Assembly (NCBI GenBank): GCA_022574595.1
Contig: JACZRS010000018.1
Location: 1-64,000, forward strand
Length of the DNA: 64,000 nt
Reading direction: 5' to 3'
Source of the DNA: Planctomycetota bacterium
Lineage (GTDB): Bacteria; Planctomycetota; Phycisphaerae; Phycisphaerales; SM1A02
This document shows positions 43,660-52,060 of the stretch, piece after piece (position 1 is the stretch's first letter; the number at the start of each line of letters is the position of its first letter). A program made the translations under genes and the position numbers. Under the pieces are notes generated by a model that was not told the origin of the DNA, did no database searches, and saw only the letters and a list, made by a program, of their open reading frames with translations.

Positions 43660-43919
43660 AATAATTTATTAAACCAAAATTTTGTATGAGAAAGACAATA
43701 TATTGATTGACAGAGTCCAAATGGCAACGTAGCATACGCATAATGCCGACTTTTACCCAACCCAATCTTCCTCAATGAAGAGGCACAAACCTTTTAGGAG
43801 CAAGGCATTCTAGACTATCTTTGACATTAACGGTTAGCATTGTGCAAACCGTCATTCAAATTGCCCCCGCGCTGGGAAAACAGCCGGGGGCGTGGACCGA
43901 ACTCGCAAGGAGTCCGATC

Positions 43920-44336
43920 ATGACTACTGTAGCTGCATTTGTATCGTCAAGCACTCCCCCGGAAGTTTCCGGAGTGCAAAACCTTCCAACACAACACGTT
44001 ACGAACAATAATGAAGCCGTGTGTAAGCAACTCACAGGTCTTACTGTACGCCAAGCATCAATATCAGTTGGCAAATACCTCAACATCTATTGGCACTCAT
44101 TGCTCGAAATCGACCCACTACTAAGAGCAGCTTTGCTTCCAATCAAGAACTGCACGCCTAACCGCCTCAAGCAATGTATGGCCGCCTTGATACAAAGGTA
44201 TCCCGATCCGCGTGGCATGCATAGATGGGTGAATCTGTTAATGCGCCAACTTGTGCCGGTGCTTGATTGGAAAATTGTGCTTGCCTACGCCCGCTTCAAT
44301 GACCCGGCAATCGCAGAACAAGCCATCAAGTCGTAG
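43920..44336 (+). CDS. Orphan protein of unknown function
   Basis: 138 residues from ATG 43920, chosen because AAGGAG lies eight bases upstream; the longer open frame from 43821 has no such signal. Mostly helical (GKYLNIYWHSLLEIDPLLRA, LLMRQLVPVLDWKIVLAYAR) with no membrane helix or signal peptide. No family recognised. The early coding region contains a hairpin (43950-43976, GCACTCC...GGAGTGC) that may affect translation. Confidence 0.55.
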   Translation: MTTVAAFVSSSTPPEVSGVQNLPTQHVTNNNEAVCKQLTGLTVRQASISVGKYLNIYWHSLLEIDPLLRAALLPIKNCTPNRLKQCMAALIQRYPDPRGMHRWVNLLMRQLVPVLDWKIVLAYARFNDPAIAEQAIKS

Positions 44337-44357
44337 GTATACACAAAGAATAAAGAA

Positions 44358-44435
44358 CCCTCACCCCCAACCCCTCTCCCAAAGGTAGAGGGGAGTCAGA
44401 AAGCCCTCTCCCTTTGGGAGAGGGTTGGGTGAGGG
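44358..44435. repeat. MITE-like inverted repeat
   Basis: A 78-bp palindrome with arms CCCTCACCCCCAACCCCTCT... and the near-complement ...AGAGGGTTGGGTGAGGG. The same CCCTCACCC...CTCTCCC theme is known as a small dispersed element in many unrelated bacterial genomes. It sits between two orphan genes of the same predicted length. Confidence 0.75.
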
Positions 44436-44466
44436 TCAGGTGTTTTACATCACAAGGGGCAAAGTA

Positions 44467-44883
44467 ATGGCCAAGACAAAGAAAAAACGAAAGAAAAGAA
44501 CTGAATCAACGCCGACGGTTCGCGTGCCGTGTTCGGCACTATTAGATATAGTAGATGAAATTAACGATCTTACCGCAGCGCTGGGTTGTTTACCTGAATT
44601 GCGAATGATGAGTTCAACCATGCGGGATATTATTCAGCCGCCAGATGAAGACCGTGTTCCAAGCAGTGCTGATGGTTTAGGGCAATGCGCGCTAAAATTA
44701 TTTGATAAGCGATTAGATAAGTATTTGTGTGCCGCAGGTAATGCGTTCATCAAGCGGGCGAGCATGGTGTGTCCGACTGAGATGGCAGATATGGTGGATA
44801 TGATTCCGGATGCTGTAAGGTGGCGTTTATATCGACTGGAAGCGTTGATCGTTCTGCTGAAAGAAGAGAAGCTGAAGCATTAG
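44467..44883 (+). CDS. Orphan protein with basic N-terminus
   Basis: 138 residues, ATG 44467 with AAGGGG eight bases upstream. AKTKKKRKKRTEST is followed by a helical domain (ALLDIVDEINDLTAALGCLP; WRLYRLEALIVLLKEEKLKH) with several Cys and Met residues. Cytoplasmic. No family recognised. Confidence 0.55.
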   Translation: MAKTKKKRKKRTESTPTVRVPCSALLDIVDEINDLTAALGCLPELRMMSSTMRDIIQPPDEDRVPSSADGLGQCALKLFDKRLDKYLCAAGNAFIKRASMVCPTEMADMVDMIPDAVRWRLYRLEALIVLLKEEKLKH

Positions 44884-44945
44884 AATTCAACGCTTGAACA
44901 CAGCAATTGGCGCACCAAGAGCTGGTAGCATTTAATAAAATCTTC

Positions 44946-44976
44946 TCATCTGTCATATTTAACATATGACAGATGA
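44946..44976. repeat. Dispersed palindrome, copy 2
   Basis: TCATCTGTCATATTT-A-ACATATGACAGATGA: one mismatch between the arms. It ends 48 bases before the start of the PAS-LuxR regulator, i.e. in its promoter region. Confidence 0.88.
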
Positions 44977-45024
44977 ACCGTTCACGTTAGGGAGGATCAG
45001 TCTGATCTGACGATTTTATTCATT

Positions 45025-45756
45025 ATGGAAACTTCGTCAGGTGTGCTGAGCGGCAAGAGCGTGCCATGGCCAGGAACAGTTGATACTAATATCTGGTGGA
45101 AGATATTAAGCCAGCATACGAATCATGTCGTGATTCTTTCGGACTGCGACGGGCGATTCCTATTCGCAAATGAAGTAGCTCAGAAATTCCTGAGCAAATC
45201 TAATGAGGACTTAGTGGGGCGAACTTGGCAGGATGTATATCCTCCAAAAGTTGCCAATGAACACTTGATGTATGTAAGAACTGTTCATAAGACAAACAAA
45301 CCGATTGTACTTATTGGAATTGTCAAAGGGATTTGTTTGAGAACGCTCTTTTCACCGATTAGAACAGTTGAAAACAGTATGCCGATGCTTCTCGTAATCT
45401 GTAACCAATTAACCGCATTGGATCAGCAATCTAAGTTCGAAGACAATAATGGACTACAGAAAGTAGTCGCAGAGTTCAACGATCTTGGGCCTCTTTCCAT
45501 TCTCTCGGAGCGGGAACTTGAAGTACTTGCGTGTATTGGTGAAGGTTGGTCTCCACCAGAAATTGCCAAGCGTTTACATCGGAGTGTGAAGACAATCGAC
45601 TGGCATCGTAGGTCGTTGGGCAGAAAGCTCGGCGCCAATAACACATTACAGTTGGTACGTATTGCTATTAATGCAGGGTTGAACCATGTTGGATTGTTGG
45701 ATAAGCGGTTTCGATTTGATTTCACTACATACACCGCTGTTGCTGCCCGAGACTAA
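45025..45756 (+). CDS. PAS-LuxR transcriptional regulator
   Basis: 243 residues. A PAS-like sensor domain (about 25-135: HVVILSDCDGRFLFANEVAQ, GRTWQDVYPPK) is followed by a LuxR-type DNA-binding domain (about 155-220: LSERELEVLACIGEGWSPPE, IAKRLHRSVKTIDWHRRSLG). There is no receiver domain or membrane segment, so it would sense a cytoplasmic ligand or redox state. A dispersed palindrome lies in its promoter; self-regulation through it is possible but untested. Confidence 0.85.
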   Translation: METSSGVLSGKSVPWPGTVDTNIWWKILSQHTNHVVILSDCDGRFLFANEVAQKFLSKSNEDLVGRTWQDVYPPKVANEHLMYVRTVHKTNKPIVLIGIVKGICLRTLFSPIRTVENSMPMLLVICNQLTALDQQSKFEDNNGLQKVVAEFNDLGPLSILSERELEVLACIGEGWSPPEIAKRLHRSVKTIDWHRRSLGRKLGANNTLQLVRIAINAGLNHVGLLDKRFRFDFTTYTAVAARD

Positions 45757-45779
45757 CTTAATCTATAAATTTGGTCGAA

Positions 45780-47045
45780 TCATTCTTCGCTTGAACTAGG
45801 TCGCTGGGGTAGATCGAATCGAACTACCACCGATGATGGCATAACAGGATACTCTACCCTACACCTGTATACATCGAATAATGAGCCGTCCCTACCAAGC
45901 CTATCGAATGTGTATTGGATCATTTCAGCATAACCTGGGATATCCGGGGTATGCATGACGGATGGCCCTTTTCCCAAGTAGGTGATGGACTCGCGCATAG
46001 GCAGTAGATCGCATTCACGTTCCTCAGGTATTGCGTCACCACTGCGGTGATCACCATATATAGCAAGTTCAGGTGAAATATCGCCCATTATGCCTTTACC
46101 TACAAGTACATCATGAATGAGTACTTCGCAAGGTGTTCGAACTAGCGCTTGGCTAGTCTGTTGCAGATTATGCTCATCTTGATATCTAGCCAAAGCACAC
46201 CGTGAAATATCCCCCAAAATGCAGGTTATGGAAGATTGGTTTCCAATGCTGTCGCCCTCTATCTGCACGTTTGTCATTCCAAATGCAGCTGGCATACTTG
46301 TAAAAGTGGGAATTGGCTCACTACAGAATGCTCTCAGGAGAGGCACTCCTTTTATAATCTCTCCTTGCGGGTCTATCGGCTCGCGGATAACAGGATGTCG
46401 CGACTTACCATCATCATCCGAAATTCCTATACGTGCAATTGTCCATGAAGCGCCACTGCGCAAGCGTCGCAGGTCCACTAAACCACGAATTACCGCGACA
46501 TCCATTTTGTCTGTTGCGTTTGCCGCTACGTCGTAAATATAACATGCTAACCGCGTTTTGGCTTGCACACCCCAAATGTGACTATTAGCTCGGAAGGCCG
46601 CACGTTTCTGTTGCGCATCTATCTGATCCGATCCATCTGCCGTTAGGCTTGCAATCATTGAATCGAAAGCAGTCCGGCTTCCTGCATGAGTCTCAATGAG
46701 TTCCTCAAAACTACTTATCGCTGAACGACAACTGTCTAAGCAGTTGGTAGGCACACCATGCTTAACTGCTTCATCCAGAAATCGCTTCAACGCACCAACG
46801 CCAGGAATGTTACACCCTTCAGCCAGTGGATCGGCCGAGAGAGCGAATTTATACACTTGCCAAGCCAAAGTTGTTCTGATCCGCAATGCCCGTTGTAGAT
46901 CAGCAGCCTTTTTTATTTCGCCTGCACCCGGTATGGATCCAATTAGAACCAAGAGGGATGCCTTAAGCTCCCGTAGGACAAGAGCCGCCTGCTTCTCGAA
47001 TGGCTCAGTTTCAGGTGTGCCGGTCAAATTGATTGCCACATGCAT
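45780..47045 (-). CDS. Protein of unknown function
   Basis: 421 residues from ATG 47045 (MHVAINLTGTPETEPFEKQA); ATG 47123 would add 26 residues and cannot be excluded, as neither has a clear Shine-Dalgarno sequence. The N-terminal half is helical (AALVLRELKASLLVLIGSIP, TLAWQVYKFALSADP) and the C-terminal half is mixed alpha/beta. No membrane helix, signal peptide or catalytic motif is obvious. It is convergent with the PAS-LuxR gene. No family recognised. Confidence 0.65.
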   Translation of the reverse strand: MHVAINLTGTPETEPFEKQAALVLRELKASLLVLIGSIPGAGEIKKAADLQRALRIRTTLAWQVYKFALSADPLAEGCNIPGVGALKRFLDEAVKHGVPTNCLDSCRSAISSFEELIETHAGSRTAFDSMIASLTADGSDQIDAQQKRAAFRANSHIWGVQAKTRLACYIYDVAANATDKMDVAVIRGLVDLRRLRSGASWTIARIGISDDDGKSRHPVIREPIDPQGEIIKGVPLLRAFCSEPIPTFTSMPAAFGMTNVQIEGDSIGNQSSITCILGDISRCALARYQDEHNLQQTSQALVRTPCEVLIHDVLVGKGIMGDISPELAIYGDHRSGDAIPEERECDLLPMRESITYLGKGPSVMHTPDIPGYAEMIQYTFDRLGRDGSLFDVYRCRVEYPVMPSSVVVRFDLPQRPSSSEE

Positions 47046-47581
47046 AATTCTAGAGCCTTTAGATCTGTCTACAAGAAGATCAGATTCAACACCCAATAAA
47101 TCGATCAATAAGCCGCATTTCAAATAATAACAGATGAGAGAGCCAAAGAGAATGATTTCAAACGGATATTCGTATGAAAATTAAGGGGTCCCACCACTTC
47201 GTTTGCTGTCACCGTCAGTTGTTTTTCAGGGTTGAAACCTTCAATGCTAGATTATACTTAGCGCATAGTAAGATTGATTGTTTATAAAATAAATGGCGAA
47301 AGTGTTGCCTAAGTGAAGTCGTCCATCTTGTTCCATATCTCGACTACCTGCAAGCTATGCGTTTGAAAGTGGTTATCTAGCTGAATTCAAGCCTGGAGTA
47401 TTACTATCCATACATAATGCCTCACATACGTCGTCTTCTTCGCGTTGGCAGACCTTTCTAGCTGTGGGGTGAAGAATGAGTATAGCTTTATGATGAAAAG
47501 CCCACGAGAGGAAACCCGTGGGCTTGGAATCTGCAATCTATTCTATCATACTGTAAAAAAGGCTGAAGTTGCAATTAGATA
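47046..47581. other. Intergenic region with one terminator
   Basis: No gene recognised. It contains the hairpin at 47498-47525 that ends the secreted-protein gene to its right. Confidence 0.45.
47498..47525 (-). terminator. Hairpin terminator
   Basis: AAGCCCACG and CGTGGGCTT form a 9-bp stem with a 10-nt loop, about 60 bp downstream of the minus-strand secreted-protein gene. On the minus strand it is followed by TTCATCATAAAG rather than a long T run, so efficiency is uncertain. Confidence 0.6.
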
Positions 47582-48550
47582 CTAGCTATTGCATGTGCCG
47601 GTAAATTCAGTATCGGCTGTATAGCTCTGTGCACTACCTCCAGAACAAGTATCATCATCGTGTGCAAAGGAGCCTGTTTCTGGAACAGCCTCAAAATCGA
47701 GGAATCCATTTGCTGCAATTTCGTCAAGGCATCCAGTGGTGGATATGTCAACGCCGTCAGCTATCAAGATCTTGGCATCCCTGCAAAGTCTGAAGTTTCC
47801 TGTCAAGCCGGTAGCATCCGCATTGAACTTTAGTACGGCGTTACTGTTGGTACTGATTTCAAAATTTCCTGAACCGGAGAGAGAAACGCTTGCTCCAAGG
47901 CAGAGAGTTCCCGATTGATTGGCTCGGATCGTGCCATCGTTTACGAATGCTGCCGATGCGGCGACTATATCCATCTTTACAGACATTTTGCCCTGAATAA
48001 GCATCGAGCTTGTGAGAATGGAATTAGCAATCTCGATTCTTGCATCATTGTGCTGACCCTCAATACTGCCATCTCCATCAACCGTGGCATCCGCTGTGAA
48101 CGCCAGTACGGATTTGCTGGCCTTTAGGAGGATCTGCCCGGTGATATCCATCGTGACATCAGCACCAGTGACCTTGAGAACAGAATTACTCGCGTCGCTT
48201 GCAAGATTCACAACCCCATCTATATCGTGCTGCGCGGTGCCGTCCAGGGTGAGCATTTGGCCTGTGATAGTAAGCACGCCGCCACTATTGACTGTGAGTG
48301 TAGCAACTACTTCATCCTGATCATCAATGACAGGAGGAAGACCTGTTGTAACCTGTACAATGATCGCGATGTCTCCAGACACGGGGTAGCCATGATCACA
48401 GGCGACTGATGACCAGTTGCCAGTATCACGCCAGTTGCTAGTAGTTGCAGTGGCCTTCCATGTGAAGGTGCAGCCTGCATTGGCTGGACTAGCAATAACA
48501 ATTCCTAGAACTGTCGTAAGCAAACTGCTAAAAAATGTGGTACGTTTCAT
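47582..48550 (-). CDS. Secreted beta-rich protein, family A member 1
   Basis: 322 residues. Signal peptide MKRTTFFSSLLTTVLGIVIA with cleavage near NAG, then a repetitive beta-rich body (VNSGGVLTITGQMLTLDG; GEI-like turns; EGQHNDARIEIANSILTSSM; GNFRLCRDAKILIADG). The pattern suggests a beta-helix, as in adhesins or polysaccharide-binding proteins. The gene at 55935-56903 is a paralogue of exactly the same length with the same signal peptide and the marker GQHNDAKIDIA, and the one at 57527-58423 is more distant. Their upstream regions are also related. Function unknown; surface or matrix protein likely. Confidence 0.8.
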   Translation of the reverse strand: MKRTTFFSSLLTTVLGIVIASPANAGCTFTWKATATTSNWRDTGNWSSVACDHGYPVSGDIAIIVQVTTGLPPVIDDQDEVVATLTVNSGGVLTITGQMLTLDGTAQHDIDGVVNLASDASNSVLKVTGADVTMDITGQILLKASKSVLAFTADATVDGDGSIEGQHNDARIEIANSILTSSMLIQGKMSVKMDIVAASAAFVNDGTIRANQSGTLCLGASVSLSGSGNFEISTNSNAVLKFNADATGLTGNFRLCRDAKILIADGVDISTTGCLDEIAANGFLDFEAVPETGSFAHDDDTCSGGSAQSYTADTEFTGTCNS

Positions 48551-48623
48551 GGTTTACAATTCCTTTTGCTTGTGATGGGGTTACTGCGTTATTAAAACAA
48601 CGTAGTGACCTCATCTGTAACTC

Positions 48624-48711
48624 CCCTTCGCAACCGTATGATTTCGACGTCAAGGCTGCGATGGGCATTCTTGATAAATTCAGACGGCGAACATCACCGC
48701 CCGACCTCCTG
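48624..48711. repeat. Leader repeat shared by two family A genes, copy 1
   Basis: CGTATGATTTCGACGTCAAG, GGCTGCGATGGGC, AAATTCAGACG and ATCACCGCCCGACC lie in the same order at 56971-57060 upstream of the paralogue. Conservation outside the coding region suggests a regulatory or structured leader, or simply recent duplication. Confidence 0.65.
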
Positions 48712-48823
48712 AAGCTAATTCATAAACTGACTTTCTCGGGACTACTTCTGACTGTTCCGGCAAGAGTAGCAGTAAGAAGAAATACTTATACACAGAGAAA
48801 TTACCACTTCAAGACCAATCATG

Positions 48824-48854
48824 TCATCTGTCATATGTTTAATATGACAGATGA
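48824..48854. repeat. Dispersed palindrome, copy 3
   Basis: TCATCTGTCATATGT on the left and the near-complement TAATATGACAGATGA on the right. It lies 274 bp upstream of the start of family A member 1. Confidence 0.85.
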
Positions 48855-48888
48855 AGTTTTTGACATGAGAGTGGATTCACTCAGTTGT

Positions 48889-49429
48889 AGTTTCGCTTTA
48901 TTTCAAATCGTCCTGCCTGCTTAAATTAGCACCTCGGCTTTGCCGAGATTCTTGGCTCAAAACATTCCGTTCGGGTGTGATGGCTCCGCCCTCTATACTA
49001 GAGAGTAAGCGGGGTCCAGTACCCGACGGACGTGGGCCATAGGCTGTGCTAAGCCTAAGCAGGTAGCGTCCGTTGGGTATTGGGCACCGCTTTTTGTATT
49101 GCGCTGAGTGCAATTCGAAGCGGAGAGGCGAAAACTTTTTGGAGTGATTTATTATGGCTTGGATGAGAAAATGACTAATTGACAACGTGGGTTTTTGCCA
49201 GTTTGGCACTGGCCCCTAAGCGCCTGTCGCTCTTAGGAAGGAGGTGTCAAGCTGGCATAGTCTCGCCTCAATATATCCATTATCGTGCCGATCAGATGTG
49301 CCAATGTGCAAATTCTGCCGGTTCAAGTCCTGTGAAAAACAAGAAAAGAATACTGGACACATGCTCGAATCTTGATGGAGCGACCAAAAATCCCTTATTT
49401 CACAGCAAATACGAGGTTTACGCGCGAAG
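48889..49429 (+). ncRNA. Candidate large structured RNA, copy A
   Basis: About 541 nt without a supported gene, matching 51121-51690 in block order. The ends pair (TTTCGC near 48892 with GCGAA near 49424). Further stems: 48933-48938 with 48942-48947; a long stem 49009-49032 with 49067-49090 enclosing hairpin 49040-49045/49052-49057; TTGCGC-TGA-GTGCAA at about 49099; CCTAAG/CTTAGG at about 49216-49239 inside a TTTGCCAG/CTGGCA stem. The core from about 49091 to 49200 and the block GCTCTTAGGAAGGAGGTGTC are almost identical to copy B, while stems elsewhere differ but still pair. The strand is assigned from copy B and is not certain. No known RNA family was recognised. Confidence 0.6.
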
Positions 49430-49632
49430 ATAAAAAGAATAGTTAATTTAGGTCATATTGTTGCTTTCTTGTACAAATATCTCACTTTACTCATGGCTAA
49501 AGCATAGCGCAATACCTGCCCGATACTTATAGCAATGGCCTTGGTGGGTTCATTAAGAAACGGCCCTGAGTGGCAGGCATAAGAAAAGAGCACCGACTAT
49601 GGTTGAATTACCACAAAGTGATGGTGTGGACT

Positions 49633-49875
49633 ATGAGTGAGCAAAAGCAAATAGATCAGCCTGGGGTGATACGGAGGATTGCCAAACTGAGCGTTGATAC
49701 GACAGCAATCGTGTTGATCGTAATGACTGCGATACTTTTGCTCTTTGCGATCTCCATAGCCGTGGGGGTTGAGATCCCCTGGCAACTCTATATATCAGCG
49801 AACACGGGGTTGGTTATTATGTTCACATTAAGATTACGATCAGAAAAAAGAGCAGTAGCAAATACAAAGAACTAG
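49633..49875 (+). CDS. Small two-helix membrane protein
   Basis: 80 residues from ATG 49633 (MSEQKQIDQPG); ATG 49621 is an alternative and Shine-Dalgarno support is weak for both. Two membrane helices: TTAIVLIVMTAILLLFAISI and WQLYISANTGLVIMFTLRL. Basic C-terminus. It overlaps the end of the minus-strand gene by four bases. No family recognised. Confidence 0.5.
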   Translation: MSEQKQIDQPGVIRRIAKLSVDTTAIVLIVMTAILLLFAISIAVGVEIPWQLYISANTGLVIMFTLRLRSEKRAVANTKN

Positions 49876-50444
49876 TTGCGTGACGACCCAGCTTGTTCAA
49901 GTTCTTTCTTGGTGTCTTCCAATTCTTTTGCCGATTCTGCGAACCCAATTCCTATGAACCTGCATCGCTTGAAAGTGCAGCCATCGGTAACTGTTGCCCC
50001 AATGGGGCATGCGCGATTTTTATCAAGCAACCAACAAGTATCATCTGGTTTAGCGGTGTAGATGCAATCCACGCGAGCGTTGTACCCGACCCCCGCTAAA
50101 ACTGCGGGCCCAATAATGACACAGTTCACGAATGTTTTTTCATAGATCTTGTTGTTAACAGCAAGATCAGCTATCCTGAAAGTCTTACCTTCGATATGTG
50201 AGCCTATAAGTTCCGTGGGAGGACTCAATCTTTGTCCAACAATTAACCAAGGCTCTAACCCAGGCCATTTTCTCCCTATCGCTTTCATAGCTGCCCACAA
50301 CAGCCACATGATCCCTGCTGCGGCAAGCATAGCTGTGAGAATGCTGTCCCCATTGAGCCACTCTAATTCAATGGCGGCATACTCTAGCCCAAGCCAGATG
50401 GCAGGTGGCAATATGGGCCTCGCTTCTTTGACGGCTTGGTGCAT
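49872..50444 (-). CDS. Membrane protein with pentapeptide-like region
   Basis: 190 residues, ATG 50444 with GGAG eight bases upstream. Two hydrophobic segments near the N-terminus (PAIWLGLEYAAIELEW; ILTAMLAAAGIMWLLWAAM) precede a soluble domain with a pattern like IEGKTFRIADLAVNNKIYEK, TFVNCVIIGPAVLAG and GCTFKRCRFIGIGF, resembling irregular pentapeptide-repeat turns. A charged coiled coil ends it (AKELEDTKKELEQAG). Function unknown. Confidence 0.65.
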   Translation of the reverse strand: MHQAVKEARPILPPAIWLGLEYAAIELEWLNGDSILTAMLAAAGIMWLLWAAMKAIGRKWPGLEPWLIVGQRLSPPTELIGSHIEGKTFRIADLAVNNKIYEKTFVNCVIIGPAVLAGVGYNARVDCIYTAKPDDTCWLLDKNRACPIGATVTDGCTFKRCRFIGIGFAESAKELEDTKKELEQAGSSRN

Positions 50445-50795
50445 AGTAGATGCTCCAGAATAGTTCCTGAGCATCCTATCGCGTCTTGGCTAATGTTCAT
50501 AATCACCTAGATAGCATTAGAAAAAGAGGTCAAGAAACAGAGATAGCAGCACCATCAATCAGCTGGCAACTAATCTCATCCCGGCGACAATAAGTTCAGA
50601 CGTGAGGAACGATTTTATTTGGCTGCCTGTGGCGTTAGTTTTTCCATACTTTGAAGGAAATCCTACCGGAATATTGCCAGATGATAGGCCTTTTCAGTGC
50701 CATATCCCCATGTTGGCTATTGGCCTCATAAATATTGTAGGAATGTGACTTATCGTCCATAGACTCATTGACGACAAAGGTTTACCTATGCATGT
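50445..50795. other. Intergenic, possible gene relic
   Basis: A frame of about 70 codons is open at roughly 50520-50747 (QLATNLIPATISSDVRNDF, then IWLPVALVFPYFEGNPTGIL) but has no start codon with a ribosome-binding site. It may be a decayed gene. Nothing else is seen. Confidence 0.3.
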
Positions 50796-51032
50796 ATGCC
50801 CCCGAAAAAACAGCTGGCACTCAGGAAGCGTCTCGGGAGGGCGGTGCGCAAACTACGTAAGGATCTGGATATCTCACAGGAAGAACTTGGCGCAAGGGCT
50901 AGTCTTGACAGAACTTATATCTCAGATATCGAGCGAGGAAAGCGTAATCCTTCACTTGATATTATCGCTGGGATAGCAAAGAGCCTAAAGGTCGAGCTAA
51001 GTCAACTGTTTCGGATGACAGAGTCCCAATAG
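50796..51032 (+). CDS. XRE-family HTH regulator
   Basis: 78 residues. ALRKRLGRAVRKLRKDLDIS, QEELGARASLDRTYISDIER and GKRNPSLDIIAGIAKSLKVE give a textbook Cro/C1-type helix-turn-helix, similar to stand-alone phage and R-M controller proteins. It lies just upstream of structured RNA copy B. Its target is unknown. Confidence 0.85.
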   Translation: MPPKKQLALRKRLGRAVRKLRKDLDISQEELGARASLDRTYISDIERGKRNPSLDIIAGIAKSLKVELSQLFRMTESQ

Positions 51033-51120
51033 AGCTTTTTGAGATTATTTTCAATTTTAAGGGATAATGGGGTTGCTTATAGAGCGCATGGGATGTAGTA
51101 TCATCGTCGACAAGTAAATA

Positions 51121-51690
51121 TGCGGTTTCGCTTTATTTGAAATCGCCGTGGCTGATCAAAGTACGAATCCGGCATTGCCGGAGATAATGGGGCTACGGCG
51201 TTCCGACGGGCGGAGCAGCTCCGTTGCTTTCGAGTGCATAACATCTTCGTTAGCTTGCGGGGTCTGTTCGTCCGACGGACCTCCTGCCCCAGGATTTCGT
51301 ACTCCTGATCAGCCGGTTGGTCCGTCGGACTAGCGGACCCCGCATTTTTGTTTTGCGCTGAGTGCAAATCGAGGTGGAGCGATGAAGACTTTTTTGGAGT
51401 GACTTACTATGGCTTGGATGAGAAAATGACTAACTGACCAAGCGGGTATTTGCCAGTTTGATGCCAGCCCCTAAGTGCTGCCGCTCTTAGGAAGGAGGTG
51501 TCAAGCTGGCAAATTGCTCGCATCGATCTAAGTAACCCCTGAGCGATCATGGCGACAGAAAATTAATTGTGGGAGGTTCAAGACCTGTGGAATCTAAAAA
51601 AATAAAAAAACTTCATGACATATGCTCGAATCTTGATGTATTCGATAGGATGGGTTGTAATCTGCTGCAAATACGGGGTTTATGCGCGAA
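51121..51690 (+). ncRNA. Candidate large structured RNA, copy B
   Basis: About 570 nt, matching copy A. Hairpin 51168-51173/51177-51182 (TCCGGC/GCCGGA) replaces CTCGGC/GCCGAG of copy A, and the long stem 51257-51281/51319-51343 (GCGGGGTC...GACCCCGC-type pairing with GACGGACC/GGTCCGTC) replaces a different but also paired sequence; its inner hairpin is CAGGA 51290-51294/TCCTG 51303-51307. Hairpin CGGAG/CTCCG is at 51211-51223. Near-invariant parts: TTTTGCGCTGAGTGCAAATC, GGAGTGACTTACTATGGCTT, GGATGAGAAAATGACTAACT, CTTAGGAAGGAGGTGTCAAG and CATATGCTCGAATCTTGATG. It lies upstream of the LVIVD-repeat gene, so it could be a free RNA or a very long leader. Confidence 0.6.
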
Positions 51691-52060
51691 GTTGGTTAGG
51701 CTGGCGAGATTAGAACAAGGTATTTGCTCGACTTTTCTTTCACTTAAAAATCTCTTCATACGAAATTTCATAGAAAGATGTTTGCATTGCGCAAAGCATG
51801 CCGATACTCTTGAAATAGCCCGTGTGCTAGATTCTTTTTGCGGGCTTGAAGGTGGCAGTATTGTGAAGCTCGGCTGGGATAATCTTTCATCCCCAGGAGA
51901 TGGTTCAAGTAGTCCGCGCGCTAACCGAGCCTCAACCGATGTAAATGCCCAGTCAGATAGCAGCGATGCCACCGGCCATATTCCGGGGTGGCTTCGTAAA
52001 GCACGAGGCATAACCTTAACAAATACCGAACAACTAAATATCCGGGTAAGGAGTCATCGC
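51691..52060. other. Leader region of LVIVD-repeat gene
   Basis: The coding frame of the next gene stays open back to about 51569, but the composition (for example LCAKLVRLARLEQGICSTFL) and the position after the structured RNA do not suggest a secreted protein, and a strong start is at 52061. I treat it as untranslated leader. Confidence 0.45.

Noticed and set aside
49319-49336. tRNA-like T-loop (GGTTCAAGTCCTGTG)
   Set aside because: No acceptor stem, anticodon arm or D arm can be built around it; it is a conserved block of the larger RNA candidate.
51121-51690. Group II intron or IStron
   Set aside because: No 34-nt domain V with a GAGC...GUUC frame pairing correctly and no intron-encoded protein is found.
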